Source: Adiantum capillus-veneris (taxonomy: Eukaryota; Streptophyta; Polypodiopsida; Polypodiales; Pteridaceae). Taken from it: a stretch of DNA of 64,000 bases. A program made the position numbers and the translations under genes. Shown here piece after piece: positions 12,137 to 23,576 of this stretch (position 1 is the first letter of the stretch; the number at the start of each line of letters is the position of its first letter). The notes beneath the pieces are model-generated. The model had not been told where the DNA came from. It did no database searches and saw nothing but the letters and a program-made list of their open reading frames with translations. The stretch covers positions 129,776,574-129,840,573 of the forward strand of contig CM043962.1 in NCBI GenBank assembly GCA_014529385.2, written 5' to 3'.

Positions 12137-13209
12137 AGCTACGCTTCACAGTGGTTTACTTTCCTGGGAAAAATTCGGCAGAGTTTCCCCTGTAAACTGA
12201 CCTCTGAACCAATATCAACCTGTCAAATGAACCAAGAAAGCTTCAGATTCTGCATAAATTTCGGCAGAGTCTCCTTTGTAAAATGGCTCTGGTGTACTCA
12301 AAAACAGACCAAAAAACAGCTCAAAAAACACTGTCTCTCTGACACTGTAAGCTGCGGGTAAACCTGTCCTGCACCTGTACTGTCTCTCACTATCCTGTAA
12401 GCATAGACTGCGACAATGCCTCAACGGCAGTAAAGCAAAGATGCAATCCCAACTGTCTAACTCACAGTCAATACATCCTAGCTGCCTATCTAAGGGTGCT
12501 CGAGGGATCGCTCCAAGACCTGTATCACCGAAAGGATCTCAACATTCGAGAATCCCCCAGCTCAATAAAACCTCACTCGACCCTCAACAAAGGCTGCAGT
12601 AAATCTGACAGTACATAGACTTCCCACAAAGTCATACATCCACAAATTTCCCACTGTATGCTGTAACCGCTGCAGCGGTTGTTTGCTGCGTGACTCACAG
12701 CCAGCAAACCCTCAACAGACATACATCATCTCTGGCAATACATCCCATGTGGAAGTACCTGCAATGTCAGGATGAAATCTGGAATATTAAGCAGCAAACA
12801 CAAGCTACCTGATGAACTAGTGGATGTCGCCTACAGTCTGTGTGTAGATGCTCCCGTGTCGTATGTGACACGCCTCCAAGAACTGTGAGCCGTCCTTCGA
12901 TGTGTAGACAACCACAAATCAGCACTCTGAGAGTGTCGATATCCTCAGCACCTGCAGTCGTAGGCCGAAAACCCCAAATTTGCAGAGTCAGATCTGCACC
13001 CGTCGAGACCACGTAGTCAAAAATGGCCTGCGCAGACCTTTGTCGAAGCCGAACGGTGGCCGAGATGACCTCAGAATGAAATTCTGAGAACACCAAGACC
13101 TTTGGGCTGTCCCACAGGATTTGGGGCCATGTCTTCGCCTGTCGAATTTCACTCCAATCTGAGCTGGTGACTCTAGCCTCCTGCAGTGCTGCCCCGAGCC
13201 TCGATCTGA
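12137..13209 (-). other. Untranslated leader of copia B
   Basis: About 1.07 kb between the primer site and gag. The gag-proximal 270 bp match positions 1-271 of copy A. No conserved coding motif was seen. The direct-repeat-like GGGAAACTCTGCCGAA / GGAGACTCTGCCGAA strings, 60-70 bp apart, lie within it. Confidence 0.7.
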
Positions 13210-13221
13210 GCTCTGATACCA
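13210..13221 (-). promoter_or_regulatory. Primer binding site of copia B (initiator tRNA-Met)
   Basis: TGGTATCAGAGC on the minus strand, two bases inside the 5' LTR. It is complementary to the 3' end of plant initiator tRNA-Met, the usual primer of copia elements. Confidence 0.92.
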
Positions 13222-13223
13222 GT

Positions 13224-13415
13224 TGAAGGAGTACGAGCGGAAGTGCGACGCGAGAGAGAGTGCGAGAAGAAGAGCACGACGATATGGTGAACTCGCTCTA
13301 CTGTAATGTGTAGAGCATAGTGAGTTCTTATTAGGTTTTTACAAAAGAATATGTGTACATACCTGGCGGCCCGCCCACTTACCTGGGCGACCACATTGGG
13401 CTTTATACCCCAACA
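13224..13415 (-). repeat. 5' LTR of copia B, 192 bp
   Basis: TG...CA ends, same length as the 7881-8072 LTR, followed outside by the TTGAC duplication. It should hold the promoter; TATAAAG occurs near the outer end. Confidence 0.95.
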
Positions 13416-14498
13416 TTGACTCCATTTTTGTGTTTGAAAGAGAGGATATATATTCACAACAATGGACATTTCGACTGCACAAGCACGACTTCATCTCAAC
13501 AACATTGCAAGATCCGTTATCTGTATTTGATTGCCTATGCCTATACGTTTGCTTGGTGCAACACATAAGTGCAGGGCATGGCATGGCTTCTGTTTCTTAT
13601 ATTTTTTGGAAAGACCACAGTGCCAACTGTCCACCATACTTTTTCTGCATGACATGCAATATATATTTAGCATTTTCACTTTTGGGCCTAACTGCAAAAC
13701 GAAATGTTTAATTATTCACATTGCTTTTATGTAGCTTGATTCAAACATTGTCCTCCAGCTTGCGCAATTGGATGATACCCGTACTCGATCACCAGATCGG
13801 TAGTGCATTTCAATTTTTAGTTTGTCGATGCTTTCTATATTCTTTGAGTTTATCAATGCTTCATTAAGTTTAGTTTTGCCTCACTAGTGCATGCTCAATC
13901 TCGATCATTGAATCTATATATCAAATAGACACGCACTTCTTTTCTCACAGTTTGGCTATTCAAGTTATGTATTACAGTACTGAATGCACTCTACACATGT
14001 TTACTTTATTCTCAGGTGGTTGATGTGAATCTACGTACGTCCTTGTTTGGCAATGCATCTTATATATTGCAGTCCAATGTTCTCCTTTGCATAATCATTT
14101 TGTAGCATGATTTGTCCTATCGTTTTCCTCCTCGAATATGTTTTGCACTAGGTTGATCGACAACCAAGACTCCTTGCTCCCTCTCTCACTCTCTCTCTCT
14201 CTCTGTCTCAAAGCATATATGGTCCATATTAGGTTCTATGAGAAATAAGAGAAAATTGACTACGCTTTATTTGGAGAGTAAATACACATGCATTTCATTT
14301 TTAAAAGTTCGTCAATGCCGTGAAATTGGGTCATTTTACAGATAGCTATTGAGCTAATTGGTCATCATATACGCAATTCTTTTTTAAAACATTGTCAATG
14401 TGCTTTGTAATTTATGTACTTCGGTGCTAGATGATAGATCTCAATCTGCGTATGTTCTGTTCTGTTCTATGGCAACGCCCACCAAGCAAGACTAGTTC
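13416..14498 (+). repeat. Dispersed repeat copy 1, right part
   Basis: Matches 29415-30090 in order: GCACAAGCACGACT, the TTTGCTTGG stretch, TTTTTGAGTTTATCAATGCTT, and the last shared string CCACCAAGCAAGACTAGTT. The 29-kb copy is shorter in the last third. A third, partial copy lies at 28586-28745. The repeat ends about 340 bp upstream of the UNC93-like gene. It encodes no recognised protein. Confidence 0.8.
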
Positions 14499-14625
14499 TG
14501 CCCTATTAAGAAACAAAAAAAGTCAAGTCACGTAATAGATAAACATGCAAGCTTGAGAATGTGGTCTCGTGTGACATGTGGTGTGGTTCTACGATTTCAC
14601 AGAAAAAAAAAGTTTGTAGCCTTTG

Positions 14626-14743
14626 TTGGTGTCTTCTTCCATATAACAAAGTTTTCCACACTGCCGAACCTCAGGAACGCTTGCTTGGTGTCTTCTTCCA
14701 TATAACAAAGTTTTCTACATTGCCGAACGTCAGCAACGTTGAG
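14626..14743 (+). repeat. 59-bp tandem duplication in the 5' flank of the UNC93-like gene
   Basis: Two adjacent copies of a 59-bp unit (14626-14684, 14685-14743) beginning TTGGTGTCTTCTTCCATATA, with a few substitutions. They lie 95-212 bp upstream of the ATG, so they may fall in the promoter or the 5' UTR. Confidence 0.85.
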
Positions 14744-14837
14744 AGAAAGGAGGCTTTAGAAGGCCGGCACGCTCTTTATCGCGCTTACATAGAAGAGTCG
14801 GGGGGACGGGCGTGGAGTGTAGCTGGCAAACGAAGAG

Positions 14838-16301
14838 ATGGGCGGTGCTGCTCCTCCCGAATTCAGCAAGCTCAAATGGTGGCCATGGCTCGCCAAGCAT
14901 TACCACACTCCCCTGTTTCAGATCTCCCTCATCGGCTTTGTCTGCTTCTGCTGCCCCGGCATGTTCAATGCCGTCAATGGCATGGGAGCCGGCGGCCAGG
15001 AGGACCCCAAAGCTGCTGACAATGGCCTCACTGCCCTCTACTCAACCTTCGCCGTCTTTGGTCTCTTGGGTGGTGGCATCTACAACCTCCTCGGCCCTCA
15101 CATAACCCTCTTCTTCGGCTGCATCTTCTACATCCTTTATGTGGGCTCTTTCCTTTACTACAACCATCATTCTGACCAGGCCTTCGTCATCGCCGCGGGC
15201 GCCCTACTTGGCATGGGTGCCGGCCTTCTCTGGGCCGGCCAAGGTGCCATGATGACTGCCTACCCGACACCTGCCCGCAAAGGCCTATACATCTCCCTTT
15301 TCTGGTGCATTTTCAACTTGGGAGGGGTCGCTGGCGGCTTCATACCATTTGCTCTCAATTACCATTCCTCTTCTGGCTTTGTCAATGACCAGACATACGT
15401 AGCTTTCATGTGTATTATGGCCCTAGGTACTCTCCTCACTCTGGCGCTCGCCAAGCCAGAGTCTGTAATTCGCGACGACGGTACGTATGTAGCTTCGGTC
15501 CAGTACCCCAATGTGTACTCAGAGATAATACATGTGCTCATGCTCTTTTTGGACTGGCGGATGCTTCTCCTTGCGCCTGCTTGCTTTGCCAGTAACTTTT
15601 TCTACAGCTATCAGTTCAACAATGTGAATGCACAGCTTTTTAATGTGCGGACGCGGGCATTCAACAATGTGTTCTATTGGGGTGCGCAGATGATCGGGTC
15701 TGCAATGATAGGGCATGTGTTGGATCATAGCCATAAGAGGAGAAAGGTAAGGGGCTTCATAGGATGTTGCATTTTGGTAGTGTTGTCAACAGGGATATGG
15801 GGGGGCGGGCTAGCAAGCCAGCTGGGATACAGCCGCAAAAACCCACCTGCGCATAAGCTCGACTTCAAAGAGGGCTCTGCATACGGAGGACCGTTTGTGC
15901 TCTATTTCAGCTATGGCTTCCTTGATGCCATGTTTCAAACATTGTGTTATTGGATAATTGGTGCACTCACAAATGATGCACGGATGTTGAGCCGCTATAG
16001 CGGGTTTTACAAGGGAGTGCAAAGTGCAGGTGCGGCGGTGGCCTGGTATACTGACAACAAAGGGTTTTCATACTTGGGTGAGCTCATTTTGAACTGGTCG
16101 CTCATGACGGCCAGCTTCCCACTTCTGTTTGCCCTTCTTGCCCTTGCTGTGGAAGATGTAACAATTACGACATCATTTGAGGAGGAGGAGGGCCCTCAAA
16201 AGCCAGAGAAATCTATCGAGAATGAGGCAAGCCCTCAAAAACCGGCGAAATCTGTCGATAATGAGGTGCCCTCCCAGCCCACATTGGATGCATCTCTGTA
16301 G
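14838..16301 (+). CDS. UNC93-like major facilitator superfamily protein
   Basis: An unbroken 487-codon frame without introns, from ATG 14838 to TAG 16299-16301. It is the only intact long host frame in the window. The protein starts MGGAAPPEFSKLKWWPWLAK and then alternates hydrophobic spans with short loops, about 11-12 membrane segments, typical of plant UNC93-like MFS proteins. Recognisable family strings include FVCFCCPGMFNAVNGMGAGG, ALLGMGAGLLWAGQGAMMTA and RKGLYISLFWCIFNLGG. The last ~45 residues are a charged cytosolic tail with two QKPxKSxxNE repeats. Plant members are implicated in ion homeostasis, but substrate and membrane cannot be read from sequence. The coding DNA is clearly more GC-rich than its surroundings. 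The start is supported by the family-like N-terminus and lack of earlier in-frame similarity. Confidence 0.92.
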   Translation: MGGAAPPEFSKLKWWPWLAKHYHTPLFQISLIGFVCFCCPGMFNAVNGMGAGGQEDPKAADNGLTALYSTFAVFGLLGGGIYNLLGPHITLFFGCIFYILYVGSFLYYNHHSDQAFVIAAGALLGMGAGLLWAGQGAMMTAYPTPARKGLYISLFWCIFNLGGVAGGFIPFALNYHSSSGFVNDQTYVAFMCIMALGTLLTLALAKPESVIRDDGTYVASVQYPNVYSEIIHVLMLFLDWRMLLLAPACFASNFFYSYQFNNVNAQLFNVRTRAFNNVFYWGAQMIGSAMIGHVLDHSHKRRKVRGFIGCCILVVLSTGIWGGGLASQLGYSRKNPPAHKLDFKEGSAYGGPFVLYFSYGFLDAMFQTLCYWIIGALTNDARMLSRYSGFYKGVQSAGAAVAWYTDNKGFSYLGELILNWSLMTASFPLLFALLALAVEDVTITTSFEEEEGPQKPEKSIENEASPQKPAKSVDNEVPSQPTLDASL

Positions 16302-17323
16302 CGTATAAACCAAGAACCATGCCCATCTTCACCAGTGCAAAGCTATGTAACCATCTCAACAAACTTTAATGCTTTGCTGGAAACAATGTTAGATTTTAGT
16401 GATCAGGAATATGTTCTTTGCTTGTGTTTTGAGCTTGGAGAGCCAGGGCATTGGGAATTTTATGGAGGATCATTTGTATGTGGAGGATGGACTAACTTGC
16501 AGTATTCGACCCGATCAACAGAATCGATGATTTCGGCAGATTTGGGCTCTTGCCATTGTTGAACACACACGCAACGCCAGATGTATAGCTTAGCTTAATC
16601 GGTAGCTTAGCAACACTTAGTGTGTGTGCGCGCGCGCGCTATAGGTTGTTTTGTTGTGTATGTGTGTGTGTGTGTGTGTGTTTTGTCTGTTTTTGCTTGT
16701 TGGGATGCTCACAATATGTGTGTGTGTGTGTATTGTCCAAGATATCGGGAACTTTTGGGTTCTTGGAGCCTTAAGTCGCATATTGGGTCCACTTCCATAG
16801 ACATGAAGAAAAGCATGGCAAGGGAAAGGTAACTTGGATGAATAGAAGTAGTCTAGGAATCCAATCCCACAAGCACCTTTTGGGACTCTTGTGGTCCTAC
16901 GCCTCGACGTTTGTATGAAATTCACACATCCTAAAGCGCTTTTGAGTCTTTTGTGTGGTCCTCCAATCTTGACTATTTGTTGGACGAGTATGGCCGGCCG
17001 CCTTCGGCGGCCTCTCTCTCTCTCGCTCCCTTTAGCTCCCCCTCTTTATCGCGTGCTTCTCTCCCTTTTGGCTTATAGCCTTCAGCTCGCAGATAATGAC
17101 ATGTATAAAGGGTCATTCTCTCCGCCATATTATGTTAGTAGATTGTATTTGGTCTTTGTGCATTGGTGGTAAACCCTTGCCCGCCTCCATGAGGCCTTCC
17201 TAAAGCACAGAATTCTTGGTAGCAATTGTGGACCGTTGGATATAGCTTGTTCATTAGTGCCACGTGGCAAGTTTTCACAAAGCTGAAAACAAGCCATTTG
17301 CCTGTGCAAACTATGGCACTGCT

Positions 17324-17329
<6 letters not shown>
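16302..17329. other. 3' flank of the UNC93-like gene with (TG)n tracts
   Basis: Probably holds the 3' UTR. No clear AATAAA was found close to the stop. (TG)n runs lie at about 16655-16680 and 16717-16731, with a CG run at 16628-16638. A short (GA)n run follows at about 17330-17355. No other gene is seen. Confidence 0.5.
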
Positions 17330-17355
<26 letters not shown>

Positions 17356-17356
<1 letters not shown>

Positions 17357-19253
17357 CCTCTTACTATTTCTTTCCACCCACATGGCTTGGTTTGAGAAAA
17401 GCTTGCCTTTTTTACATGGGCTAAAAAACACCTCCGTATCAACACTCCCTTCTTCCCCCCAAAAAGCAATGCCAATAAAGAAAGGATAGAGCATAAAGGA
17501 TTAGAGACAAAGTTTTAACATTTGCATGTGCATCTAAAACTTTTCATGATGACCCATCATCCAAGTGCTCCTGATGAGCTTTGGCCGAAGGATAGTGAGG
17601 CATGTAATATACAAAACACAAAATTTTGCAAAGTGCTTGCAATTGCGCCTAAAATTACAAACGGTACAATTAAAAACTCAAGGTCTAACTAGTTCACAAT
17701 CCACATGCAAGCTGAATTTGTCTTGGCAATGGACTAATCAAAAGCATTGTCATAGGTGCAGCTTAGCCATCAATTACTTTTTGAAATAACTAAGTTGGAT
17801 ATATTGTATTGTACAGTTAAAGGAGAGAGAATGAACCAAACCAAGAGTGCCTTCACAAGTGATAGGCAGCTCCTTATATTGAGAAGCTATTACTAACCGA
17901 GACAATCTTGGCACATACAAGTGGGTTCGCATTGAGGCTTGCCCGGCCACACACCACACCTCCCCCCTTAGAAAGAAAAAGATGGACAACTTTTTAGAAT
18001 TTTGGGCTATGAATGGACTCGACAAAAGGGATCAACTCCAACGCTTCATTTGGGGGGAGTGATCATACAACGGCTTAGGGGTTAGGGATTGAACTTGGGG
18101 GCTAGACTCATCATCATGCCGATCATCATCAAGACATTGAACTCGTACATCTCGCTTATGCAACATTAGGTCATTATCCCAATGTGATATAGAAAACGAG
18201 GAAGGACAAACTGAGGGTTGGGTGTGAGACTTTTGTGACATGCATCCATCTCCATAAGAATATTGGTGGGCTTGGCTTGATGCTTAATTGAACATGCAAA
18301 AACATTGCTAAAACGATCAAGAAATTAAAACTTTTTTGAGAAAACCCGACTAACTAAAAGTGAGAAGGGAGAACTGCATCTCTTGAACTCTCTTACAACA
18401 AAAAAACCCATAGAATATCGAAATGAGGACTTGTTGTTGCTACCATTGGGATGGTCGGCATGTTGAACTGCAACATCATCATGGTCAAGAATAAAAGGCA
18501 TCCTTATGAAGCACTCATGAAAATCGAAGCACAGTAAGAATTTGGCGGTGTTGGAGCAAGAGAATGTGTTGCATGAAGCAAGCAGAACTGGTTGTGAATG
18601 CACAAGAACAAAATAACACACTGAAGTAATCATGTCATAATTTGAATTGAACAAGCGTCTTCGAGTGCATTGGTACAAGGAGTTGGGCTTCATAGTGTTG
18701 CAGGGCTTCAAAATCGTGAAGAAGAGTGAGTTGAGGGCCATGATTAATGAGTTTAGAGCGATGCTAGCAAGAATCGAGGGTGTAGGTTGGGCAACAAAGA
18801 GTTTGAGGGCGAAAGAAATGCTTGTCAATTAGCATGAGGGCTTGAAAGCACAGCCAGAGCTTTCATGCCCACCTTCGTCCACCCATCTTTGGTACATGTA
18901 GCTCTCCATTAACTATGAAGATCCCTTACCTCTTCAATCAGATCAACAGACCCTTGACATTGTGGTTCATTCTTGAGTTTTTGCACACTCGTCGATTGGG
19001 TACTTGCACCTCAAACATCTCTCCATAAAGCGTGCGGAGTCATTACCTCATCGACCAATGCCACTGTCCTAGCCACCATGAACGTTGGCGTCAAAACTTC
19101 ATTTTTGCCCTTCCAAGCTTGCTTGTTAGCTTGAAATGGCATCTTTAAAGAGTTTCCGCCTTCTTGGAAGGAATTTCTCAAATCCTTCTCCTTCTGTGAC
19201 TTTTTGAAAGGCTTCTTGACAAACTTGAGGTTAGCTTTCTTGGCCATCTCTTG
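17356..19253. other. No recognisable gene
   Basis: The longest minus frame (18325-18828, 167 codons) has no motif I can name, and the neighbouring frames do not join to a known domain. A minus frame at 19011-19247 starts with a basic stretch (KKANLKFVKKPFKKSQKEK) but has no family match I recognise. Transposon-derived DNA is likely but unproven. Confidence 0.4.
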
Positions 19254-19560
19254 CTAGTCATAAGTTCCTAGAACTGCATTTCCACATAACACAACTAGAA
19301 AGAAACCCTCTCTCCATACTCTTTCATCCCATGTGCTTCCTAGACCTGGACTTGTCGATAATATCCTATAGATAGTGCCTTCCAAGGGATGCCATTTGAC
19401 AAATAAAGCTCCTCGATGAATTATTGTGCTTTCAAAATTGCACCACATTTGGCATCACACCGACCAAAGCATTCTCAAGCATAGTATTTTGTCTTAAAAG
19501 TGCATGAGTGGCCATTTCCATAGACATTTATCTCCTCATGTCAGCTTCTTGCAAATGGGA
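19254..19560 (-). pseudogene. PPR fragment
   Basis: On the minus strand, shifting frames give NALV, then AKCGAILKAQ, FIEELYLSNGIPWKALSIGYY and a following EAHGMKEYGERVSF. This is the same repeat order (AKCGAxxKAQ-EEL-xSWxALIxGY-EA) as the PPR pseudogenes at 4.5-6.1 kb. There are stops and frameshifts and only one to two repeats. Probably a remnant of the same gene family. Confidence 0.55.
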
Positions 19561-19683
19561 AATTGTTTCCTTGTGTCAACTTCTTGTCTTTCGGTTCGTT
19601 TGCGAAGGAGTTTCAGTTCGTTTGCGACGGAGTCTTTGAAGAGGGTTTATCACGATTGTCATAGGACGCTTAACCTAACAGTC

Positions 19684-19735
19684 AACCATATCTACAACTT
19701 AAGGTAATCACAACCATATCTACAACTTAAGGTAA

Positions 19736-19775
<40 letters not shown>
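19684..19775. repeat. 28-bp tandem duplication plus (CA)n microsatellite
   Basis: Two copies of AACCATATCTACAACTTAAG with the following GTAATCAC (period 28) run directly into a (CA)n tract from about 19737 to 19775. Confidence 0.9.
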
Positions 19776-19777
<2 letters not shown>

Positions 19778-20026
19778 ACATGCATAAAGATAGAAACAAT
19801 AGGAGTAAGAGAAGTCCGCATACCTCATTCATTTGACCGCTTGATGCAATAGGGATTATCGTTAACGATTTTTTGACGTAGGTTGCTTAGTGAAGTAGAT
19901 GCAATCTTCTCACACATCGTCCTAAACTTGTTTTCTTTGTTTGCAAATGGATGTAAGAGGTAGATTTGTTAGGAAATGGATTGTGAGAGGAATAGATAAA
20001 GAAATAGGTTGAAGTAATTAAAAATA

Positions 20027-20030
20027 GGTT

Positions 20031-20061
<31 letters not shown>

Positions 20062-20106
20062 AATAGAGGGAGAGAGGGAGATAGATAAAGAGAGGGGGGG
20101 AGAGAA

Positions 20107-20152
<46 letters not shown>

Positions 20153-20217
20153 GAAGGGAGAAATAGATAGATAGAGAGGAGAGAGAGAATAGAGAGTTAG
20201 AGGAAGAGAGAGAGAGA
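20027..20217. repeat. Degenerate (GA)n tract at the 3' end of LINE-1
   Basis: GA-rich DNA with imperfections such as GATAGATAAAG and GAGTTAGAGG. The ~80 bp nearest the LINE are very similar to the tract left of the second LINE copy, so that part travels with the LINE tail. Pure GA lies further out. Confidence 0.9.
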
Positions 20218-20357
20218 TCTTATTATCGTCCTCGGAGGTCAAATATGACCTATGGGACCAAAGTTACATGTGATATCGTATTTGTATGGCTGATGAGTGA
20301 CTCTCTATGCTCCAAAATTGTGGTGATGAGAGTCGCAACGGAGAGCCCACACTGTGG

Positions 20358-21246
20358 CTAGGAGAGGAAAGTATGTAGGTCTAAGTCATGGCTAAAAATG
20401 TGAGAGAAGCAAGTTCGGATGTGACCAAAAGCTGAGCACTCTAATAGTGTGGGGTACTCAAACTCTCGAACTTGCAGTGAGCATAATGTGCACAGTTGAT
20501 TTGACTCTTCTCCATTTCCCCAACGCCCTGTCTCGCATTGAAGGAAATGGGAGCTAAGCCGAATGGCTACGATAGTGCGTATTGCCAACAACAAGGGGAT
20601 AGGCTCCAGCATGTAAGTGTGAGTACGGTTTCCTCTTTCAACAAAGAACATGGTTTTGTAGTTGGGGGAAATATGGGTGGTGTAATGTATGAAGCGTGAC
20701 CACCGAATTTTTCCCAAGCTGCAATACATTGGCGTTGTAGAAAAGCTTCATTCACTTGGGAGTCAATTGAAGCATCATATAGCAAATGTAATGCATCCCA
20801 TCTCCCAAACCACTTCTTTATGTCTTGTATCCATCCCGTGCTCAAGATCTTGATTTTATGCATCATTTGAACTTTTTTGCTTGCTTCCCATGCAATTGTA
20901 GGAAGTCGATGTGAGGGGTTTTGATGCATCTTTATCATGTACTCAACAACCCTTTCCATGCCCATAACCTCAATTGGAAGAGATTCCGACTCAAGAAGTA
21001 GGAGCATATATGGTTTTGTGTCTTAACTTGGAGAAAGTTTGTAAGAAAACGCTTTTGAACATTCTCAAACTCTTTCCAAGTAGAATTTAAGATGCTCCCG
21101 CCCCACACTTCAACTCCATAAAGAAGAACCGATGTCACCAATGCATCAAAAAAGTACTTCTTGAGAACCCAGTACTTGATGTTTCCCGCAGTACACATGT
21201 TCTCAAATCCATAATATGCTCTCTTTCTTGCTTCCAAATGACGCAT
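20358..21246 (-). pseudogene. LINE copy 1, C-terminal region with zinc finger
   Basis: Follows the RT. Frames give RAYYGFENMCTAGNIKYWVL and LYGVEVWGGS (the conserved post-RT region of plant LINEs), WGRWDALHLLYDASIDSQV, then a finger CTLCSLQ...TLLECSAFGHIR. In copy 2 the finger reads C-x2-C-x9-H-x4-C, but here the His is Pro, so the finger is broken. Several frameshifts separate the pieces. Confidence 0.8.
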
Positions 21247-22333
21247 AGCACATCCACCCCACTTGTGATTGGATGGAACCTCAAGGCCAAGGTACTTAAA
21301 GCTCTCAACAACTTCCAGTTTCTCATTGTTCTACACAATGCATGGCTTCTCTTATGGTTGGTTTTCACAAGCATAACCTTTGGTTTGGATTCATTCACAA
21401 TCAGCCCACTATGCAAGCAAAAGTTCTCAAGGACAACCATAAGCTTTTGTGCATCTTCTAAAGTGTGTGCTAGAAGCACTACATCATCCGCATACAACAA
21501 AAGCATGATTATCGCATTGCAAATAGTGACCTCTTCAATGCCTTCTTCTCGCATAAAGTCAAGTACCATTTGTTCCAATTGATTGATGCATAGACCAAAG
21601 AGAGTTGGTGACAACGGACATCTTTGTTTAACCCCAATAGTGCTTACAAAATTTCTAAAATTTCTCTTCCCATGCACAATTGACAAATCACCTTCTCATA
21701 GATTCGAAAAACTGCAAGCATAAACTCACTTGGCACTTGGAGTTCTTCCATCCTTCTCTAGATTGTTATGTGGAATCATATCAAAGGCTTTCTTAAAGTC
21801 CACAAAACAACAATACAATTGCTTGCCTTTCAACTGACTTTCCTCCATGAGAACACGAAGAGTGACAAGATGATCAATGGTGCTATGGCATTGACGAAAA
21901 CACGCTTGTCATTTTGCACGCTTGTCATTCTCTTCAGCCCAATCACTCAATTTCATCTCCATTATGCACCCAAATAACTTTTCCATAAGAGTCCAATCAT
22001 TATAGTCCGGTAGTTCTTTACATTCTTTACATCCCCTCCTTTATGCAAAGGCCTAACGCAATTAGTACTCCAATCATAAGGCATACCATGTTGAAGTGCA
22101 AGGTTGAACATATCACACATCCACTCAGGGGTAAAATCTCCCATCCATTTGATCATCTCCTGCTTGATACCTTGAAGATCTCCCACTTTGCGAGTGGCCA
22201 ACTTTTCAAGCCCACTGCATACATTCTCAATAGTAAAAAAAGGAGGGCATAAATGGGAGTGAACCATAAAATGACATTTTTCCAGCATTTGCTTGCTCAT
22301 ATAATTGCATGCAATGTGTGTACATATCCACAA
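21135..22333 (-). pseudogene. LINE copy 1, reverse transcriptase
   Basis: RT blocks in order: GLEKLATRKVGDLQGIKQE and RPLHKGGDVKNVKNYRTIM (block 1-2, 22.0-22.3 kb), LYCCFVDFKKAFDMIPH (about 21.8 kb), GVKQRCPLSPTLFGLCINQ, and the active site LLLYADDVVLLAH (YADD at 21483-21494). The catalytic aspartates are intact, yet frameshifts at about 21.7 and 21.96 kb split the domain. This enzyme copies LINE RNA at a nicked target. Confidence 0.88.
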
Positions 22334-22700
22334 GACTCAAGTTACATAAATTCTCAACCCGTTTGCTCCTCAAGTTTCTCCAAAATCTTCCACATACATG
22401 TGCCTTTTCTTGGACTTGAAAAAGTTGTTTCTTTACTTCTCATCTTCTTTTCTTCTTTTGAATCAATGCCTCGTATGTATGCAAATGACTTTGATAGTTG
22501 TCTTTGTACATAGTTGCATTATGCTATCAAGGACTTTAGAGCATCTTGATATTCTTTATCAAACCAACTTTTGCATGATCTATCTTTGTTGATACCATGA
22601 GATGATTTATGGCAAAGCATTCTTCGGCACAAGAACAAATAACTTTCTTGAAAGCTTCCCATTTAATTTCCAATGGTGCGTCATATTGAAGCTTTGTCAT

Positions 22701-23401
22701 CTATAACTTTTGCTCAATCATTTCAATGTACATTTGTGCCCGTTTGAAATTCAGACATAGTGATAATTTCTCTTCCCTTTGGCCGAGATTATCATGTTTA
22801 GTTTCTTCTCCGCATAAAAGGTCAATATATAAGGTCCGATGATTAAATTCCGGGGTCCATTGGCCAAACATAAAACTCTTTATGCGATATATGATGGCTT
22901 TGGAGAGTAGCATATAGTAAATCACACTGTCCCCATTATGTTTCCTACATTTAAATCCATTGGTTTCACTCCACAAAGATACACCATTGGCAATGAGCAT
23001 ACCATGTTGTTACATATGTGTAAAAGTAACTTTCCATAGTGATCCGGCTCTTTCTCATCCATTGAAGTATGATCATACAAGTGAACTTCCTCCAACTCCC
23101 TTGAAATGTATGGCATATCAAATTGTTGAGTATCATGTTGCAATGTTTTTGTGTGAGCATTCATATCCCCAAATACAATAACATCACCTTCGTCTTTGAA
23201 ATAAGAAACTTCCTCTTCTAAATCAAAAAATGACTGATCTCTATCTATGCAAGCATAAAAGGAGGAATCATGATGAGGAATGTAGCAACCGGCTACAAAA
23301 ATGGGTGCTCTTTTTGGTGTCATAATTTTCAGCCATACATAACGTTTGTACATAACGTGTTTTTTGCATCTCAAGTGTCCTCTTGAGATTCTCATTCTCA
23401 A
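22701..23401 (-). pseudogene. LINE copy 1, endonuclease C-terminal half
   Basis: It reads RAPIFVAGCYIPHHDSSFYA, then GDVIVFGDMNAHTKT, the conserved GDxNAH box of APE-type LINE endonucleases, and continues to NGDSVIYYMLLSKA. The N-terminal half of the endonuclease, with the metal-binding Glu region, is missing: the coiled-coil fragment joins on directly at about 23.40 kb. The enzyme normally nicks genomic DNA to start insertion. Confidence 0.82.
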
Positions 23402-23576
23402 CCAAAAGTACCCTTAGTGTGCCATTCTCCATTGCAAGTGCCCGTAAGTCCATCTTTGTTTGTTTACGGTCTCTTGCAAACGATACCAAGTATGCCATGA
23501 TCATGGTTTTCGATGTCGTTGGTTGGGTAGTTGTGTTGCTATCTCCACACTTAGGATATTTTGGATCATTTTTCAT
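23402..23576 (-). pseudogene. Coiled-coil fragment fused to the LINE endonuclease
   Basis: A short frame, starting upstream as MKNDPKYPKCGDSNTTTQPT, has heptad-like leucines in LRALAMENGTLRVLLVENEN. It could be the end of the LINE ORF1 protein or unrelated DNA joined by deletion. The junction to endonuclease sequence is abrupt. Confidence 0.4.

Larger units (their letters stand above)
7881..13415 (-). mobile_element. Ty1/copia retrotransposon B, complete with LTRs and target duplication
   Basis: This 5535-bp element on the minus strand has two 192-bp LTRs (7881-8072 and 13224-13415, TG...CA ends), an initiator-Met primer site beside the right LTR, a purine tract beside the left LTR, and TTGAC at both flanks (7876-7880, 13416-13420). 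It belongs to the same family as A and shares its in-frame TAG and two frameshifts. It also has private damage: one base missing near 10818 and a Trp codon changed to TAG at about 8522. The LTRs differ at only a few positions by eye, so insertion is fairly recent. Confidence 0.97.

Noticed and set aside
16620-16925. A protein rich in His-Thr repeats on the minus strand
   Set aside because: It is produced by the (TG)n tracts in the 3' flank of the UNC93-like gene.
18325-18828. A 167-codon minus frame as a host gene
   Set aside because: No recognised domain, no upstream promoter-like or splice evidence, and composition like the surrounding noncoding DNA. Left as unassigned.
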